Source of the DNA: Granulicella sp. S190
Lineage (GTDB): Bacteria; Acidobacteriota; Terriglobia; Terriglobales; Acidobacteriaceae
Reading direction: 5' to 3'
NCBI RefSeq assembly: GCF_009766095.1
Contig: NZ_LMUD01000031.1
Location: 147,677 to 201,159 of the forward strand
Length of the DNA stretch: 53,483 bases
A program made the position numbers and the translations under genes. Below, one piece after another: positions 43,042 to 51,197 of the stretch (positions are counted from its first letter, which is position 1; the number at the start of each line of letters is the position of its first letter). Below the pieces are notes generated by a model, which ran no database searches, was not told the origin of the DNA, and was given only the letters and a program-made list of their open reading frames with translations.

Positions 43042-45948
43042 CTAGCTTGCTGTTGGTGGTCCAAGTGCGGCGCGCTCGTGGTTGAGGACGAGGAGGCGCG
43101 CGAGGATTTCCTGGTCGGTCAGGTTGGCGGGCCAGCCGTAGGCGGCGAAGACCGCGTTATCGAGAGCGCGGTGGGCGTTGGCTAGCCAGTCGAACATTGC
43201 ATCGTAAAGCCTAGTCAATGTTCTTTCTTTGAGCTTCTCCTCCGGAAGCGGTCTATCTTCTTCATCGACGGGATTTAGCCACATGTTGCGAAGACGCACC
43301 AACTCGCGAGCGGCTTCGGCTACCGCAAAAACTAGCTCTGACTCTGATTCTGACGGTTCCGTGCCGGGTGACCAAGGAAATGGGAATGTTTCGAATGTGC
43401 TATTCGGTGTGTACCTGAACCCGCTGCTCGCGTCCCTTACCTGAGTTCCTTGGGACCGCGCCCATACTTCATGGGCTCGCGAGTGCAAGACACCAAAGAA
43501 ATAGTCATCATCACGAGCAATTGCAACGAGGGCGCTATCTGGGAGAAGATTCGCATCCCCCCAAAGAAAGATGCGGTGCTTCGAGTGTCTTGTGGTGACG
43601 ATAATCCTTCTCAGTCCTTTTCTCGCCCGTTCGAGTTTCGCTCCACTACGGCCATGTCTCCACCAGAATTTCTTGCGTTCGGGGTTCTTATTCTTCTCTC
43701 TCTCTGGTCTGACATGTTTTGCGACATATGCAAAGGGCTGCTCAAATTGGGCAGCTTCTTTCTCACTCATGCTCCCAAAATTGATAATGTATCGCCCCTT
43801 CGGCCGATACTTCATGTCATGCCCATTCATCCAAGGAATAAGGACGACCGAGTTACTCGATCCATTCACATTCTTGATCCCTAGGAACGAACGCGCAGTA
43901 GCTGCGGTTATTTCAAACTTCCCAACCTTTACCGGTCCTTGAAAGGCAAGTGCTTTGTTCGCGCGAAGTGATTGCCGCTTTGTAGTGTCAATCCCCGTCT
44001 TGAGATTGGCGGGAATATGTTTAACCTCTAAGCCATCCAGAATTCTCGTAACCTCCTGTCCATTGTCGAAGCCGACCATGGAGACCTGAACCATAGCGTT
44101 CTTGCCGTCGCCCGGCCCGTTTGGTCTCGCCCACTTACGATCAGAAATGGCCCAAAAGATATTCGCCGTGTCAACGATGGCTTGCAGAACTCGTCTATTC
44201 GCGCCGCCACGGATAGATTGAGTGGCGATTAGCCCCGCCCTCTGCACCTTTCCCGTAGAAACCAGACTCCTTGCTTTTTCGAACCAGAAAAGGACAAGGT
44301 CCGCCGAGCCGGGGACCCTGCCGTCGAAGATCTCCCGCAGATCGTTTACGTAGGCTTCGTTAATCTCGCCTTTCATATCTTGCCCGCCTAGGAACGGCGG
44401 ATTGCCGACGATGTAATCAGCTGGTGGCCATTCTGGTTCGTAAGGGTTGCCTTTAGGATATTCTTCGGACTTTTGCGACTCCCTGTAGCGCATCACTGCG
44501 TCATCATGTTGGATGTTGTCGAGTTTGTGAAGGATGGGCTTTGGCTGGTCGTTGTAGCTGTGGTCACGCTTCCACTGGAGGAGACCGATCCAGACGACGG
44601 CGGAGGCGATTTCGTGGGCGTAGAAGTCGATCTCGATACCGTAGAGCTGCGCGGGGGTGGGCATGGATTCGACCGGGAGCAGGAGACCGTGTTTGAGGCC
44701 GAAGGTGCGAGCTTCTTCCCAAAGGTCAAGCAACTGCTTCATGGCGATGTAGAGGAAGTTGCCGGAGCCGCAGGCGGGGTCGAGGATGCGGACCTTGCTC
44801 AGGTTATCCGCCCATCCCGTGAGGAGCTTGTTGGCAGGGCGGTTAGCGCGGAGGGTGCGGCGCTGGGGCTGTCCCTCCTCTGCTGCCAGCGATTCTTCAA
44901 TGGCCGCTTGCGTGGCGGCCCACTCACGGCGGAGCGGCGTCATGACGACAGGCTCGACGAGCAGGAGAATGTCTCCGGGCGAGGTGTAGTGTGCGCCGAT
45001 CATGGAACGCTTGGCGGCGTCGAGAGATCGCTCAAAGAGTGTGCCGAAGATGGACGGCTCGATCTGTGACCAGTCGTGCCTGGCGGCCTTGCGTAGGATG
45101 TCGCAGTCGGCGGGGTTTAACTCGATGGTATCGGTGCCGTTGAAGAGGCCGCCGTTGAACCAAGGAATAATTTCCGCGCCGAAGTAGTTGCCCTCGTTAC
45201 TCATGGCCTCGAAAAGCTGCGGCAACTGCTTGTTGAACATGATGCGGGACTGGCGGCTGGCTTCGACGAGCTTGCGGAAGACGTTGTTGGGGATGAGGCC
45301 GATGGAATCGGCAAAGAGGCAGAAGACGATGCGGATGAGGAAGTGCGCGATCTCTTCCTTGGAGTGGGGCGTGGGACTCGCGGCGCGTTCGAGTTCGAGT
45401 TGTTGGGCGAGCTTGAGGAGATCGGTCGCGGCATCTCGGGTGACGCGCTCTGTGACGGCCTCGGGGCGGAGCATGTTTCGGTCGCCGAAGACATAGCGGA
45501 GAACATCTTGCGGGAGGAGGGCGGAAGTGGGAACGGGCTGGTTCTTCCGAAGTTCTTCGAGGTCGAACGTGTAGACGCGTGAGCGCTGGCTGTCGAACTT
45601 AGTGTGGACTTCGAAACGCTTGAAGTCACAGACGATTAGAAGTGGCGGGTTCTCAAGATCCTCGTGGTATTCGTTCAGCTGCTTATAGGCCTTGTTGAGG
45701 TCGCCGCCGGGGAGCTTGTACTCCCACGCAAAAGCATCGCGCTTCCAGACGTCGGCGAAGCCGGATCCGCCGCCCACCTTGGTGACACGCTTTTCAAATG
45801 TGTAATTGGTGCCAACGATGTCTTCTTCTGTGGGATGGGGAACGCCAAGGGCCTCGCAGAGGTCGCGAAAATGCTGCTGATACGCTGACTTCTCAGTGAG
45901 TTGAGTCTGTTGCCACTTGACGGCGAAGGATGTGAGGTCGAGCGGCAT
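43042..45948 (-). CDS. MmeI-like type IIL restriction-modification enzyme
   Basis: A single-chain restriction endonuclease-methyltransferase of 968 residues. The N-terminal nuclease domain carries D66-X9-E76-Y-K78 (ADVWKRDAFAWEYK), the same spacing as the MmeI D-X9-E-X-K motif. A helical spacer (about 160-320) is followed by the adenine methylase with SAM-binding DPACGSGNF at 390-398 and catalytic NPPF at 516-519 (YIVGNPPFL). The C-terminal third, about 600-900, is the target-recognition domain (VVLIPWMNGHDMKYRPKGRY). All motifs look intact, so it should both methylate and cut. It is the cargo gene nearest the integrase, downstream of the structural genes, and would protect host and element from other phages. 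Confidence 0.93.
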   Translation of the reverse strand: MPLDLTSFAVKWQQTQLTEKSAYQQHFRDLCEALGVPHPTEEDIVGTNYTFEKRVTKVGGGSGFADVWKRDAFAWEYKLPGGDLNKAYKQLNEYHEDLENPPLLIVCDFKRFEVHTKFDSQRSRVYTFDLEELRKNQPVPTSALLPQDVLRYVFGDRNMLRPEAVTERVTRDAATDLLKLAQQLELERAASPTPHSKEEIAHFLIRIVFCLFADSIGLIPNNVFRKLVEASRQSRIMFNKQLPQLFEAMSNEGNYFGAEIIPWFNGGLFNGTDTIELNPADCDILRKAARHDWSQIEPSIFGTLFERSLDAAKRSMIGAHYTSPGDILLLVEPVVMTPLRREWAATQAAIEESLAAEEGQPQRRTLRANRPANKLLTGWADNLSKVRILDPACGSGNFLYIAMKQLLDLWEEARTFGLKHGLLLPVESMPTPAQLYGIEIDFYAHEIASAVVWIGLLQWKRDHSYNDQPKPILHKLDNIQHDDAVMRYRESQKSEEYPKGNPYEPEWPPADYIVGNPPFLGGQDMKGEINEAYVNDLREIFDGRVPGSADLVLFWFEKARSLVSTGKVQRAGLIATQSIRGGANRRVLQAIVDTANIFWAISDRKWARPNGPGDGKNAMVQVSMVGFDNGQEVTRILDGLEVKHIPANLKTGIDTTKRQSLRANKALAFQGPVKVGKFEITAATARSFLGIKNVNGSSNSVVLIPWMNGHDMKYRPKGRYIINFGSMSEKEAAQFEQPFAYVAKHVRPEREKNKNPERKKFWWRHGRSGAKLERARKGLRRIIVTTRHSKHRIFLWGDANLLPDSALVAIARDDDYFFGVLHSRAHEVWARSQGTQVRDASSGFRYTPNSTFETFPFPWSPGTEPSESESELVFAVAEAARELVRLRNMWLNPVDEEDRPLPEEKLKERTLTRLYDAMFDWLANAHRALDNAVFAAYGWPANLTDQEILARLLVLNHERAALGPPTAS

Positions 45949-46154
45949 GTGCTCGCACTATTCTGACAGAGAAGAGGCTTCGAAGAAAGTGATCGACTAT
46001 CGTATGATTCTCGGCCAACTCGATACTTTCGTTTCACTGGAGAACATTAGACTCCAAAGATGCTAGGAAGCCGAAGCTATCAGAAAAGGTGCCTATGCGG
46101 ACAAGGTCCCTGAAAGGGGGGTACATTTCGGGAACAAGCCTCAGAAAAAGTAAT

Positions 46155-46934
46155 TCAGCGACTGACCATCCCTTTCAACTCCATCGCAAAGGCCTTCAGG
46201 TCGTCTACGTCGGTGCCACCGGCGGACCTCGCGGCGAGACATCCCGAACACTCGTCGCCCTGACATTGTTCGCAATCGTCGTCGCACTCGTCGCAGTCTC
46301 CAGCGATGCAAGAGTCACAGTCGCACGAGCAATCATCGCCTGCATCTTTTTTGAGAAGCCCCTTGAGTGTGAGGTCGATGGCTTGGAGCTGGTCGAGCGT
46401 GTCTCTTGACATATCTCCAGGACGGACACTGCGGAGAAGGGTTTCGACTTGCGAAAGCGACTTCACGGTGACGACCTGCGCTCGCGGGTTGGCAGGCACG
46501 GCGACGACGGAGCACTCATGAATCATCAGCTCCTTCAGCGTGCGCGTCCCGTCGTTCCCATAGATGACTTTCCCTGACGACTCTGGCGGCGCGGTGTACC
46601 CGATGGAGATTCCCTTGATGACTCCAGCCTTCATGAAGTTGTAAGCGCGTGCAGCTCCGCCATCGGTCATCAAAAGCGTGCCGTTGATGACGAGACCCGA
46701 CGGCGAGTCCGACATCTTCGCGAGTCCGATGGGTTCGTCTTGCTTATGCGCCCAGAGCAACGGCACGCCGTTGCCTTGTGACGCGATGGCCGCTTTGAAT
46801 GCGCCGGGTTCGATGATGTCGCCTTGAAGGTCAGGCGGTCCACCATACGTCGACGCAAGCCCCGTAAAGGTGCCTGTCGTCGAGTCGAGCGACTTTGCAT
46901 TCAATCGGAAGGAATAATCGCGTGTTTCCATCAT
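46155..46934 (-). CDS. HK97-family prohead protease with Cys-rich tail
   Basis: A phage prohead maturation serine protease of 259 residues. The catalytic-type residues are H63 (LLWAHKQ), S110 (GISIGYT) and E140 in the LMIHECSVVAVPANP signature. The start follows AAAGGGGA six bases after the capsid stop, so translation is coupled. Residues about 1-165 are the protease core. After a helical segment (165-197) comes an acidic tail with ten cysteines at 202, 204, 206, 209, 214, 217, 221, 224, 229 and 232 among many Asp/Glu, then another helix. This tail is not part of known prohead proteases and could bind metal or act as a scaffold. The gene lies after the capsid gene, the reverse of the usual order. 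Confidence 0.9.
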   Translation of the reverse strand: MMETRDYSFRLNAKSLDSTTGTFTGLASTYGGPPDLQGDIIEPGAFKAAIASQGNGVPLLWAHKQDEPIGLAKMSDSPSGLVINGTLLMTDGGAARAYNFMKAGVIKGISIGYTAPPESSGKVIYGNDGTRTLKELMIHECSVVAVPANPRAQVVTVKSLSQVETLLRSVRPGDMSRDTLDQLQAIDLTLKGLLKKDAGDDCSCDCDSCIAGDCDECDDDCEQCQGDECSGCLAARSAGGTDVDDLKAFAMELKGMVSR

Positions 46935-46940
46935 TCCCCT

Positions 46941-48077
46941 TTACGAGACTGGTGAACTGTTGAGCGACCCGACGACAAAACTTCCGGGTCGTTTGGTGAT
47001 GAGCGCCATTCTTTTTTCTGCCCTGCACGCCACTAAATTTTGAGTGAAATAATCCGCGTGAGAATCGGAAACTTCAAACTGCAATTCCATGCGGTCGCGA
47101 ATCTCGCACGCTGCCGGGTTGCCGCTGCCGACTAGAAACGTGCCTGCTGGAATCGAGGTCGTCGGAATCACGAGCAAGTCGAACAGCTTCGCGTTTGCAG
47201 TCGCCTGAGGGTCGCCGATGAGGTATCGACCGAAGGAGTCCTTCGTCAACCTGATGCTCCACCAATCGGCGGGATGCATCACGACGAACGTCGGCGGAAT
47301 CTCTTTAGCGGTCGTAAGTTGTTCGATGGCACGCCCGACGATGTCGATGCGGTTCCATCCTGCGGTCGCCGATAGCAAACCAGTTTGAAAGGCACTCGCC
47401 TGCGGGATGAGTCCATGCAGATTCTCGCCGGTATCGTCTCCCGCGAGGAGCTGCAACTCTTCCTCAAGATTCACGTAGTAGCTCAGCGACGTTTGCAGGA
47501 AAGATGCCAGCTCTGTGAAGTCGTCGAGAATCTGCTTCGTTGCAGGAATCCACGTCGCGATGGTGCGGACCTTCTCACTCTCAGACGTGAAGGCGACCGC
47601 GTTCTCAGGCTTGACCGAAGCCTCTGGCACTGGCGACGCGAGTCCCATCGGAGTCGTGACCTTCACGAAATCGACGACGGCCATCGCAGTTGGTCGCGAG
47701 GTCAGAGCATCTCGCACCGTGAGCGTCTGCCGTGCCTCCGCCGTGATGCCGGTGTCGCGGTCAATCGGCAACACGCCGGTGGTCTGGAAGCCTTGCCCGA
47801 TTTCGGTGAGTGTCGTCTTCCGCTGGAGAAAGTCGCTCGCATCCTTCCCGGTGAGAGTGAGGATGGCGCTGCCGCGGCGGTCGTGGAGAAGACGCTGGAA
47901 TCCTTCATGCGCCTTGAGCTTTTCGACGAAGGGTTGTGGCGGCGTGTCTCCGAAAATCTTGGTCGCGAAGTTGCGATCCTGAGCGTCCAACTGCGTCTGC
48001 ATTGCGGTGATCTTCGGCCCGTAAGCTTCCACCGATCCTTTGATGGAGTCGAGAACTGTTTTCAGGTTGGGGTCCAT
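46941..48077 (-). CDS. HK97-fold major capsid protein
   Basis: A 378-residue phage major capsid protein of the HK97 type, which assembles the procapsid. Residues 1-95 form the cleavable delta (scaffold) domain, rich in charged heptads (MDPNLKTVLDSIKGSVEAYG). The capsid core starts near 96 with the GVLPIDRDTG loop and N-arm, then the E-loop and P-domain: ATWIPATKQILDDFTELASF, YYVNLEEELQLLAGDDTGEN, HGLIPQA, PTFVVMHPADWWSIRLTKD and the A-domain VVIP-like LLVIPTTSIPAGTFLVGSGN. GGAG lies ten bases upstream of the ATG. The neighbouring prohead protease should remove the delta domain. Confidence 0.95.
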   Translation of the reverse strand: MDPNLKTVLDSIKGSVEAYGPKITAMQTQLDAQDRNFATKIFGDTPPQPFVEKLKAHEGFQRLLHDRRGSAILTLTGKDASDFLQRKTTLTEIGQGFQTTGVLPIDRDTGITAEARQTLTVRDALTSRPTAMAVVDFVKVTTPMGLASPVPEASVKPENAVAFTSESEKVRTIATWIPATKQILDDFTELASFLQTSLSYYVNLEEELQLLAGDDTGENLHGLIPQASAFQTGLLSATAGWNRIDIVGRAIEQLTTAKEIPPTFVVMHPADWWSIRLTKDSFGRYLIGDPQATANAKLFDLLVIPTTSIPAGTFLVGSGNPAACEIRDRMELQFEVSDSHADYFTQNLVACRAEKRMALITKRPGSFVVGSLNSSPVS

Positions 48078-48208
48078 GATGTGACACTCCGGTGACGCGG
48101 GGATTCGTCGGCGCTGAATGGCTAACCTGACGGGTGAGTCCGCATCGACTGCCCAGCCTTGCTCACCTGCACTGAATCGGCTAGTGAGCTGCTGAAGTGT
48201 CTCTGCGA

Positions 48209-48379
48209 TTATGCTCCATCGGCAGGCGAACGAGAAACATTTTTGCTGCGGTCATCATCGGGTCGCGGTGATGACTCGCGTTGCTGTGCGGCGTCGTGCG
48301 CGATGACGTGCTCCACATCCGTCGCTAAGACACGAGCACGCCGACGGAGATGATTGAGACGGAGCACGTCATCAGGCAT
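48209..48379 (-). CDS. small hypothetical protein, 56 residues
   Basis: A short Arg-rich protein from ATG 48379: MPDDVLRLNHLRRRARVLAT, then HVIAHDAAQQRESSPRPDDD. Its start overlaps the stop of the next upstream ORF by eight bases (ATGCCTGA), a sign of translational coupling. It lies between the coiled-coil small proteins and the capsid gene. No family is recognised. Small basic proteins in this place may be head decoration or packaging factors; that is conjecture. Confidence 0.55.
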   Translation of the reverse strand: MPDDVLRLNHLRRRARVLATDVEHVIAHDAAQQRESSPRPDDDRSKNVSRSPADGA

Positions 48380-48572
48380 TGAAGTTGCCCTTTGGGAGTG
48401 CGGTCTCAAGCATCGCTACCCGATGCTCATGGCTGTCCAGAAGGCGCTGCTGGAGGTCAGCCTTTGCCTCTGCCGCTGCCAGTCGCCGTTGCAACGTCAA
48501 CTGCCCTTTGAGCACGTGTCGGACAATATCTTCTCCGCTCATTCCACTAAGGTCGTCGGTTTCGGCACTCAT
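48372..48572 (-). CDS. small coiled-coil protein, 66 residues
   Basis: A 66-residue acidic N-terminus (MSAETDDLSGMSGEDIVRHV) leads into a heptad-rich helix (QRRLAAAEAKADLQQRLLDS), probably a coiled coil. The start overlaps the stop of the upstream ORF by ATGA, and its own stop overlaps the 56-residue ORF. The three small genes thus form a tightly coupled set upstream of the capsid gene, where scaffold or connector functions are often encoded. No sequence family is recognised. Confidence 0.7.
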   Translation of the reverse strand: MSAETDDLSGMSGEDIVRHVLKGQLTLQRRLAAAEAKADLQQRLLDSHEHRVAMLETALPKGNFNA

Positions 48573-48811
48573 GATTTCCCCTTTTTGAACAGCTGTTCTA
48601 ATTCGTCGATATCGATTTTTGCCTTAAGAATGGCCGCGTGGCTTGCCGATGATGGCGACCGAGATTCCGGTTCCATGCCCAGAGCGTTGCGCAATGTATC
48701 GGCGAGCTTGAAGTGACTTTCGGCGACAACATCAAGCTGCTTCTGCTGTTCGGTGACAACATCGTAAAAATTGCGAATTGCGAAGAACAATTGCTCTGTA
48801 GTGGTATCCAT
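48569..48811 (-). CDS. small hypothetical protein, 80 residues
   Basis: ATG 48811 is preferred because GAGG lies seven bases before it; another ATG is two codons upstream. The N-terminal half is a helix rich in Gln, Phe and Val (MDTTTEQLFFAIRNFYDVVT), the middle is a Ser-rich linker, and the C-terminus is a charged helix (DIDELEQLFKKGKS). It is the first of three overlapping short genes. No family is recognised; a structural or capsid-associated role is only suggested by position. Confidence 0.65.
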   Translation of the reverse strand: MDTTTEQLFFAIRNFYDVVTEQQKQLDVVAESHFKLADTLRNALGMEPESRSPSSASHAAILKAKIDIDELEQLFKKGKS

Positions 48812-49187
48812 TTTCATCCTCGTGTGCTGCTCGATTTGCTGATTGCCTGAATTGTCGTTGTCATAACCGGTGTATTTTTCCTAAAACCTGCGAAAGTTAG
48901 CGCGACCCGTGCGCGAGGTTCCGAATGTCGTTTGCGTACACTTCAGACCCGCCCTACCCCTGCCCGTTCAGGCCCGGAGGCGTATCGCTTTGCGTGTAGC
49001 ACCCTTCGCCTTCGCTCTAGGAGCCTCAAGGCGCTGTCGTGGGGTCAGGTGCGACCTGAGCGATAAGAGGCCATATGTAATTCGGTCGGCTCGTCATACG
49101 CGTTCTTGTCGAGCAGAATTGCGCCCAAGGTGGTACGTTCCGCGTGAGGACTCGCGGGACAGCTGTTGAGGTTCTCTCTCTCGACGT
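48812..49187. other. 376-bp gap between replication and capsid modules
   Basis: No credible gene is seen. A hairpin TCAGGT-GCG-ACCTGA at 49045-49059 and the short repeat GCTC-TA-GGAGC near 49014 are the only structures. Being the only sizeable gap inside the element, it is where a replication origin, a promoter of the structural genes, or a packaging (pac/cos) signal would be expected; none is proven. Confidence 0.35.
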
Positions 49188-50147
49188 TCACTGGCGCACC
49201 GCCGTCGAGGTTGCCATGTACTCACGAGCGACCGTTGGCTTCTTACTCGGTCGGTCGTAGTTTCCGCCGAGTATCTTCGCGATGTTGTCGTCGTTCGCAA
49301 TCAGGAAGTCGAAGGTCACTCGCCAGCCGCTTGCGTTATCGCCGAGACAGTACGGCGTCTGGTGAATCTTCGTAAGAACTTCCTTCAGCTTCGTCGGCGT
49401 CAGACCGCGACCGATTCGAGTCTGGAGCTTTGTTCTGCGGCTCGCGCTAAGCGGCGGAACAACACTCGCCAACGTGCCACGCTCTTTGTTCCAAAAGGCG
49501 ACGTACTCCTCCGGGGTCCGTTTTCGCTTCTCAGGAGGTTCTAAGACCAGCAGCGACTCGTCGACGACTTGCGTCGACAGTGCCGGAGGCACAAGAGATG
49601 TTGTTTTTGTTCTTGCAGGTACAGGTGCTGGTATAGGTAGAGGTACAGGTACCGTTGCGTCGGCTGAATGTGGCTGAGTGGGCCCTGACCCATGGCTCAG
49701 CTTTGGCTGACCTTCGGCTGCGTTCTGGCTGGCTCCGCTCACCTCGTTTTTAGTGAACGCTGCGACGAATTTGAGCCGCTCCGCCTGATTGAGACGACCA
49801 CTGCGTGGGACGGCACCATCCGCGAAGCGCTCACCCTTACGAGCTAATTGGGTGTGAACGTTCTCGTCCGCCCACTGACTCCAATCGTGAACAACTAGCC
49901 GATGAACGGCGCTCCGATCCAACCATCGCGAGCTGATGAGTGCTTCGATCAACGCTCCGGCTGCTCCTTCCCACTCCAATGAGGCCTCGATCTCGGCATC
50001 AGAGAATCTCCCAACGTTGCCAGCGAGCGCAAAGCGTCCTGCGAAGTGCCACAGCAGTTCTAAGTTGCCCACCGCCGCAGCCTTGCTCAACTTCGCGAGC
50101 GATTTAAACGTTGCGAATTTAGGATGATCCGGCGCGGCTTTATACAC
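49188..50147 (-). CDS. phage-type replication initiation protein
   Basis: A 319-residue protein from GTG 50147, seven bases after GGAGG. The N-terminal domain (about 1-110) shows helices rich in Trp/Leu ending in HDWSQWADENVHTQLARKGE, as in phage replisome-organizer/DnaD-like proteins. The middle (about 125-215) is a Pro/Val/Thr-rich linker. The C-terminal domain (about 215-310) has EYVAFWNKERG, LSASRRTKLQTRIGRGLT and the diagnostic GWRVTFDFLIANDDNIAKIL segment of phage replication proteins. It probably recruits host helicase to an origin on the element. It is downstream of the AlpA/Xis-like gene. Confidence 0.75.
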   Translation of the reverse strand: MYKAAPDHPKFATFKSLAKLSKAAAVGNLELLWHFAGRFALAGNVGRFSDAEIEASLEWEGAAGALIEALISSRWLDRSAVHRLVVHDWSQWADENVHTQLARKGERFADGAVPRSGRLNQAERLKFVAAFTKNEVSGASQNAAEGQPKLSHGSGPTQPHSADATVPVPLPIPAPVPARTKTTSLVPPALSTQVVDESLLVLEPPEKRKRTPEEYVAFWNKERGTLASVVPPLSASRRTKLQTRIGRGLTPTKLKEVLTKIHQTPYCLGDNASGWRVTFDFLIANDDNIAKILGGNYDRPSKKPTVAREYMATSTAVRQ

Positions 50148-50238
50148 TCTTAGCCTCCGAGTGCAGTGCGCGCGGCTGTAATACGTTTTGAGTGCTCATC
50201 ATTTCACCTAGGGTCCCGGTAATCCCGGGGCCTTTCTA

Positions 50239-50526
50239 TTACTGGTTTATGGCGCGTGTCATAGGCCTACGGCTGTTAGGGTTCGATACCGCCGACGAAG
50301 GAATACCAGCCCCGCCCGATGGCAAGCTCTCCACCCATGCGCGAAGCGAACCGACGTTGTAACGAACCGAAGCACCGAATTTTCGGTACGGTGGACCGCA
50401 TCCGTGAACACGCCAACCTTGAAGGGTTCGCACAGGAATCTTTACCGCTTCGGCTACTTGGACTTCGGTTATGAATTCAAGATCTAGGGTCGGAGCGGAC
50501 GTTAGCGTTGCCTTCGCAAATGCCAT
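50239..50526 (-). CDS. AlpA/excisionase-like HTH protein
   Basis: A 95-residue protein. AGGAGA precedes the ATG. Residues about 17-70 form a MerR-like (HTH_17) helix-turn-helix: FITEVQVAEAVKIPVRTLQG, WRVHGCGPPYRKFGASVRYN, LRAWVESLP. Such small proteins in integrated elements act as excisionases or as activators (AlpA) of the integrase gene. The Ser/Pro/Arg-rich C-terminus is probably disordered. It sits 634 bp inside attR, upstream of the replication gene. Confidence 0.82.
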   Translation of the reverse strand: MAFAKATLTSAPTLDLEFITEVQVAEAVKIPVRTLQGWRVHGCGPPYRKFGASVRYNVGSLRAWVESLPSGGAGIPSSAVSNPNSRRPMTRAINQ

Positions 50527-50613
50527 GACTTCTCCTGCATTACTCCTTGATACTTAGAGCAACGCAGTCGAAGTTCAAAGGGCATCTCGCGGGCATGAAG
50601 TTGAAAAGTCCGC

Positions 50614-50961
50614 TCAAAGTCCGGTCGTCTTGAGCAGTTTTGAGGTGGTGATGCGCATCGCCTTCGCCACTTCAGCCCAAGTTCGAGCGCTTGCAGAAGT
50701 GGTGTGCAATAGACGGCGCAGTGTCTTTTCGTCAATGTGCGCCTTCTCAGCAAACTCAACTAAGGTCATCGCATGGCGTGTGATATACGCAGCTACAAGA
50801 GCGGTTGCCGAAGTGCTCTTTATGCTTCTGACAGCCTGGCCATTAGTCTTGCCGGACTGCGGCTTCGGCTTGCCCAGATTTTGCAGATCCTTGAGTACCT
50901 GATGGGCGCGCTGGACATCTTCCAACGAACCGTAATAGGGCCCTTCATCCTGTTTCGCCAC
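50614..50961 (-). CDS. repressor-like HTH protein
   Basis: GTG 50961, with AAAGGTGG upstream, is preferred; a TTG at 51018 would begin inside the operator-like repeat. That gives 115 residues. The C-terminal half (about 62-115) has a Cro/CI-like pattern (MTLVEFAEKAHIDEKTLRRL, WAEVAKAMRITTSKLLKT); the N-terminal half (about 1-60) is charged with no recognised domain. It is the outermost gene at the right end, next to the TGTAGC repeats and the inverted repeat at 50997-51017, and is a candidate master repressor of the element. Function is inferred from position and fold. Confidence 0.6.
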   Translation of the reverse strand: MAKQDEGPYYGSLEDVQRAHQVLKDLQNLGKPKPQSGKTNGQAVRSIKSTSATALVAAYITRHAMTLVEFAEKAHIDEKTLRRLLHTTSASARTWAEVAKAMRITTSKLLKTTGL

Positions 50962-50996
50962 ACCGCCACCTTTTAGCCCGCATATCTCGCGTAGGC

Positions 50997-51017
50997 TGCT
51001 ACATAAGGAATGTAGCA
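50997..51017. promoter_or_regulatory. inverted repeat, candidate repressor operator
   Basis: TGCTACAT-AAGGA-ATGTAGCA is a perfect 8-bp inverted repeat 36 bp upstream of the repressor-like GTG. Its right arm is also the first TGTAGC of the repeat series that continues to 51040. Because the same motif occurs before int (41706-41725), one DNA-binding protein may act at both ends. Confidence 0.6.
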
Positions 51018-51040
51018 AAAACGTAGCAGTACTGTAGCAG
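51011..51040 (+). repeat. TGTAGC repeat series at right end
   Basis: Three direct copies: TGTAGC at 51011-51016, CGTAGC at 51022-51027 and TGTAGC at 51033-51038, at 11-bp steps (one helical turn), plus one inverted copy at 50998-51003. They lie 83-112 bp inside attR and match the left-end pair at 41706-41723. Arm-type integrase sites or operators are the likely roles. Confidence 0.65.
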
Positions 51041-51122
51041 AAACAAGCGTAACTCAGCGCTTTCCAGCGTACTGCTGGCTGGAGAACGTGGCATCTAAGT
51101 TATTCAATTATCGGGTATTTTA

Positions 51123-51197
<75 letters not shown>

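Noticed and set aside
46941..48077. Reading the capsid protein as an encapsulin nanocompartment
   Set aside because: It has a delta-like N-terminal domain and is coupled to a prohead protease inside an integrase-bearing element, which encapsulins lack.
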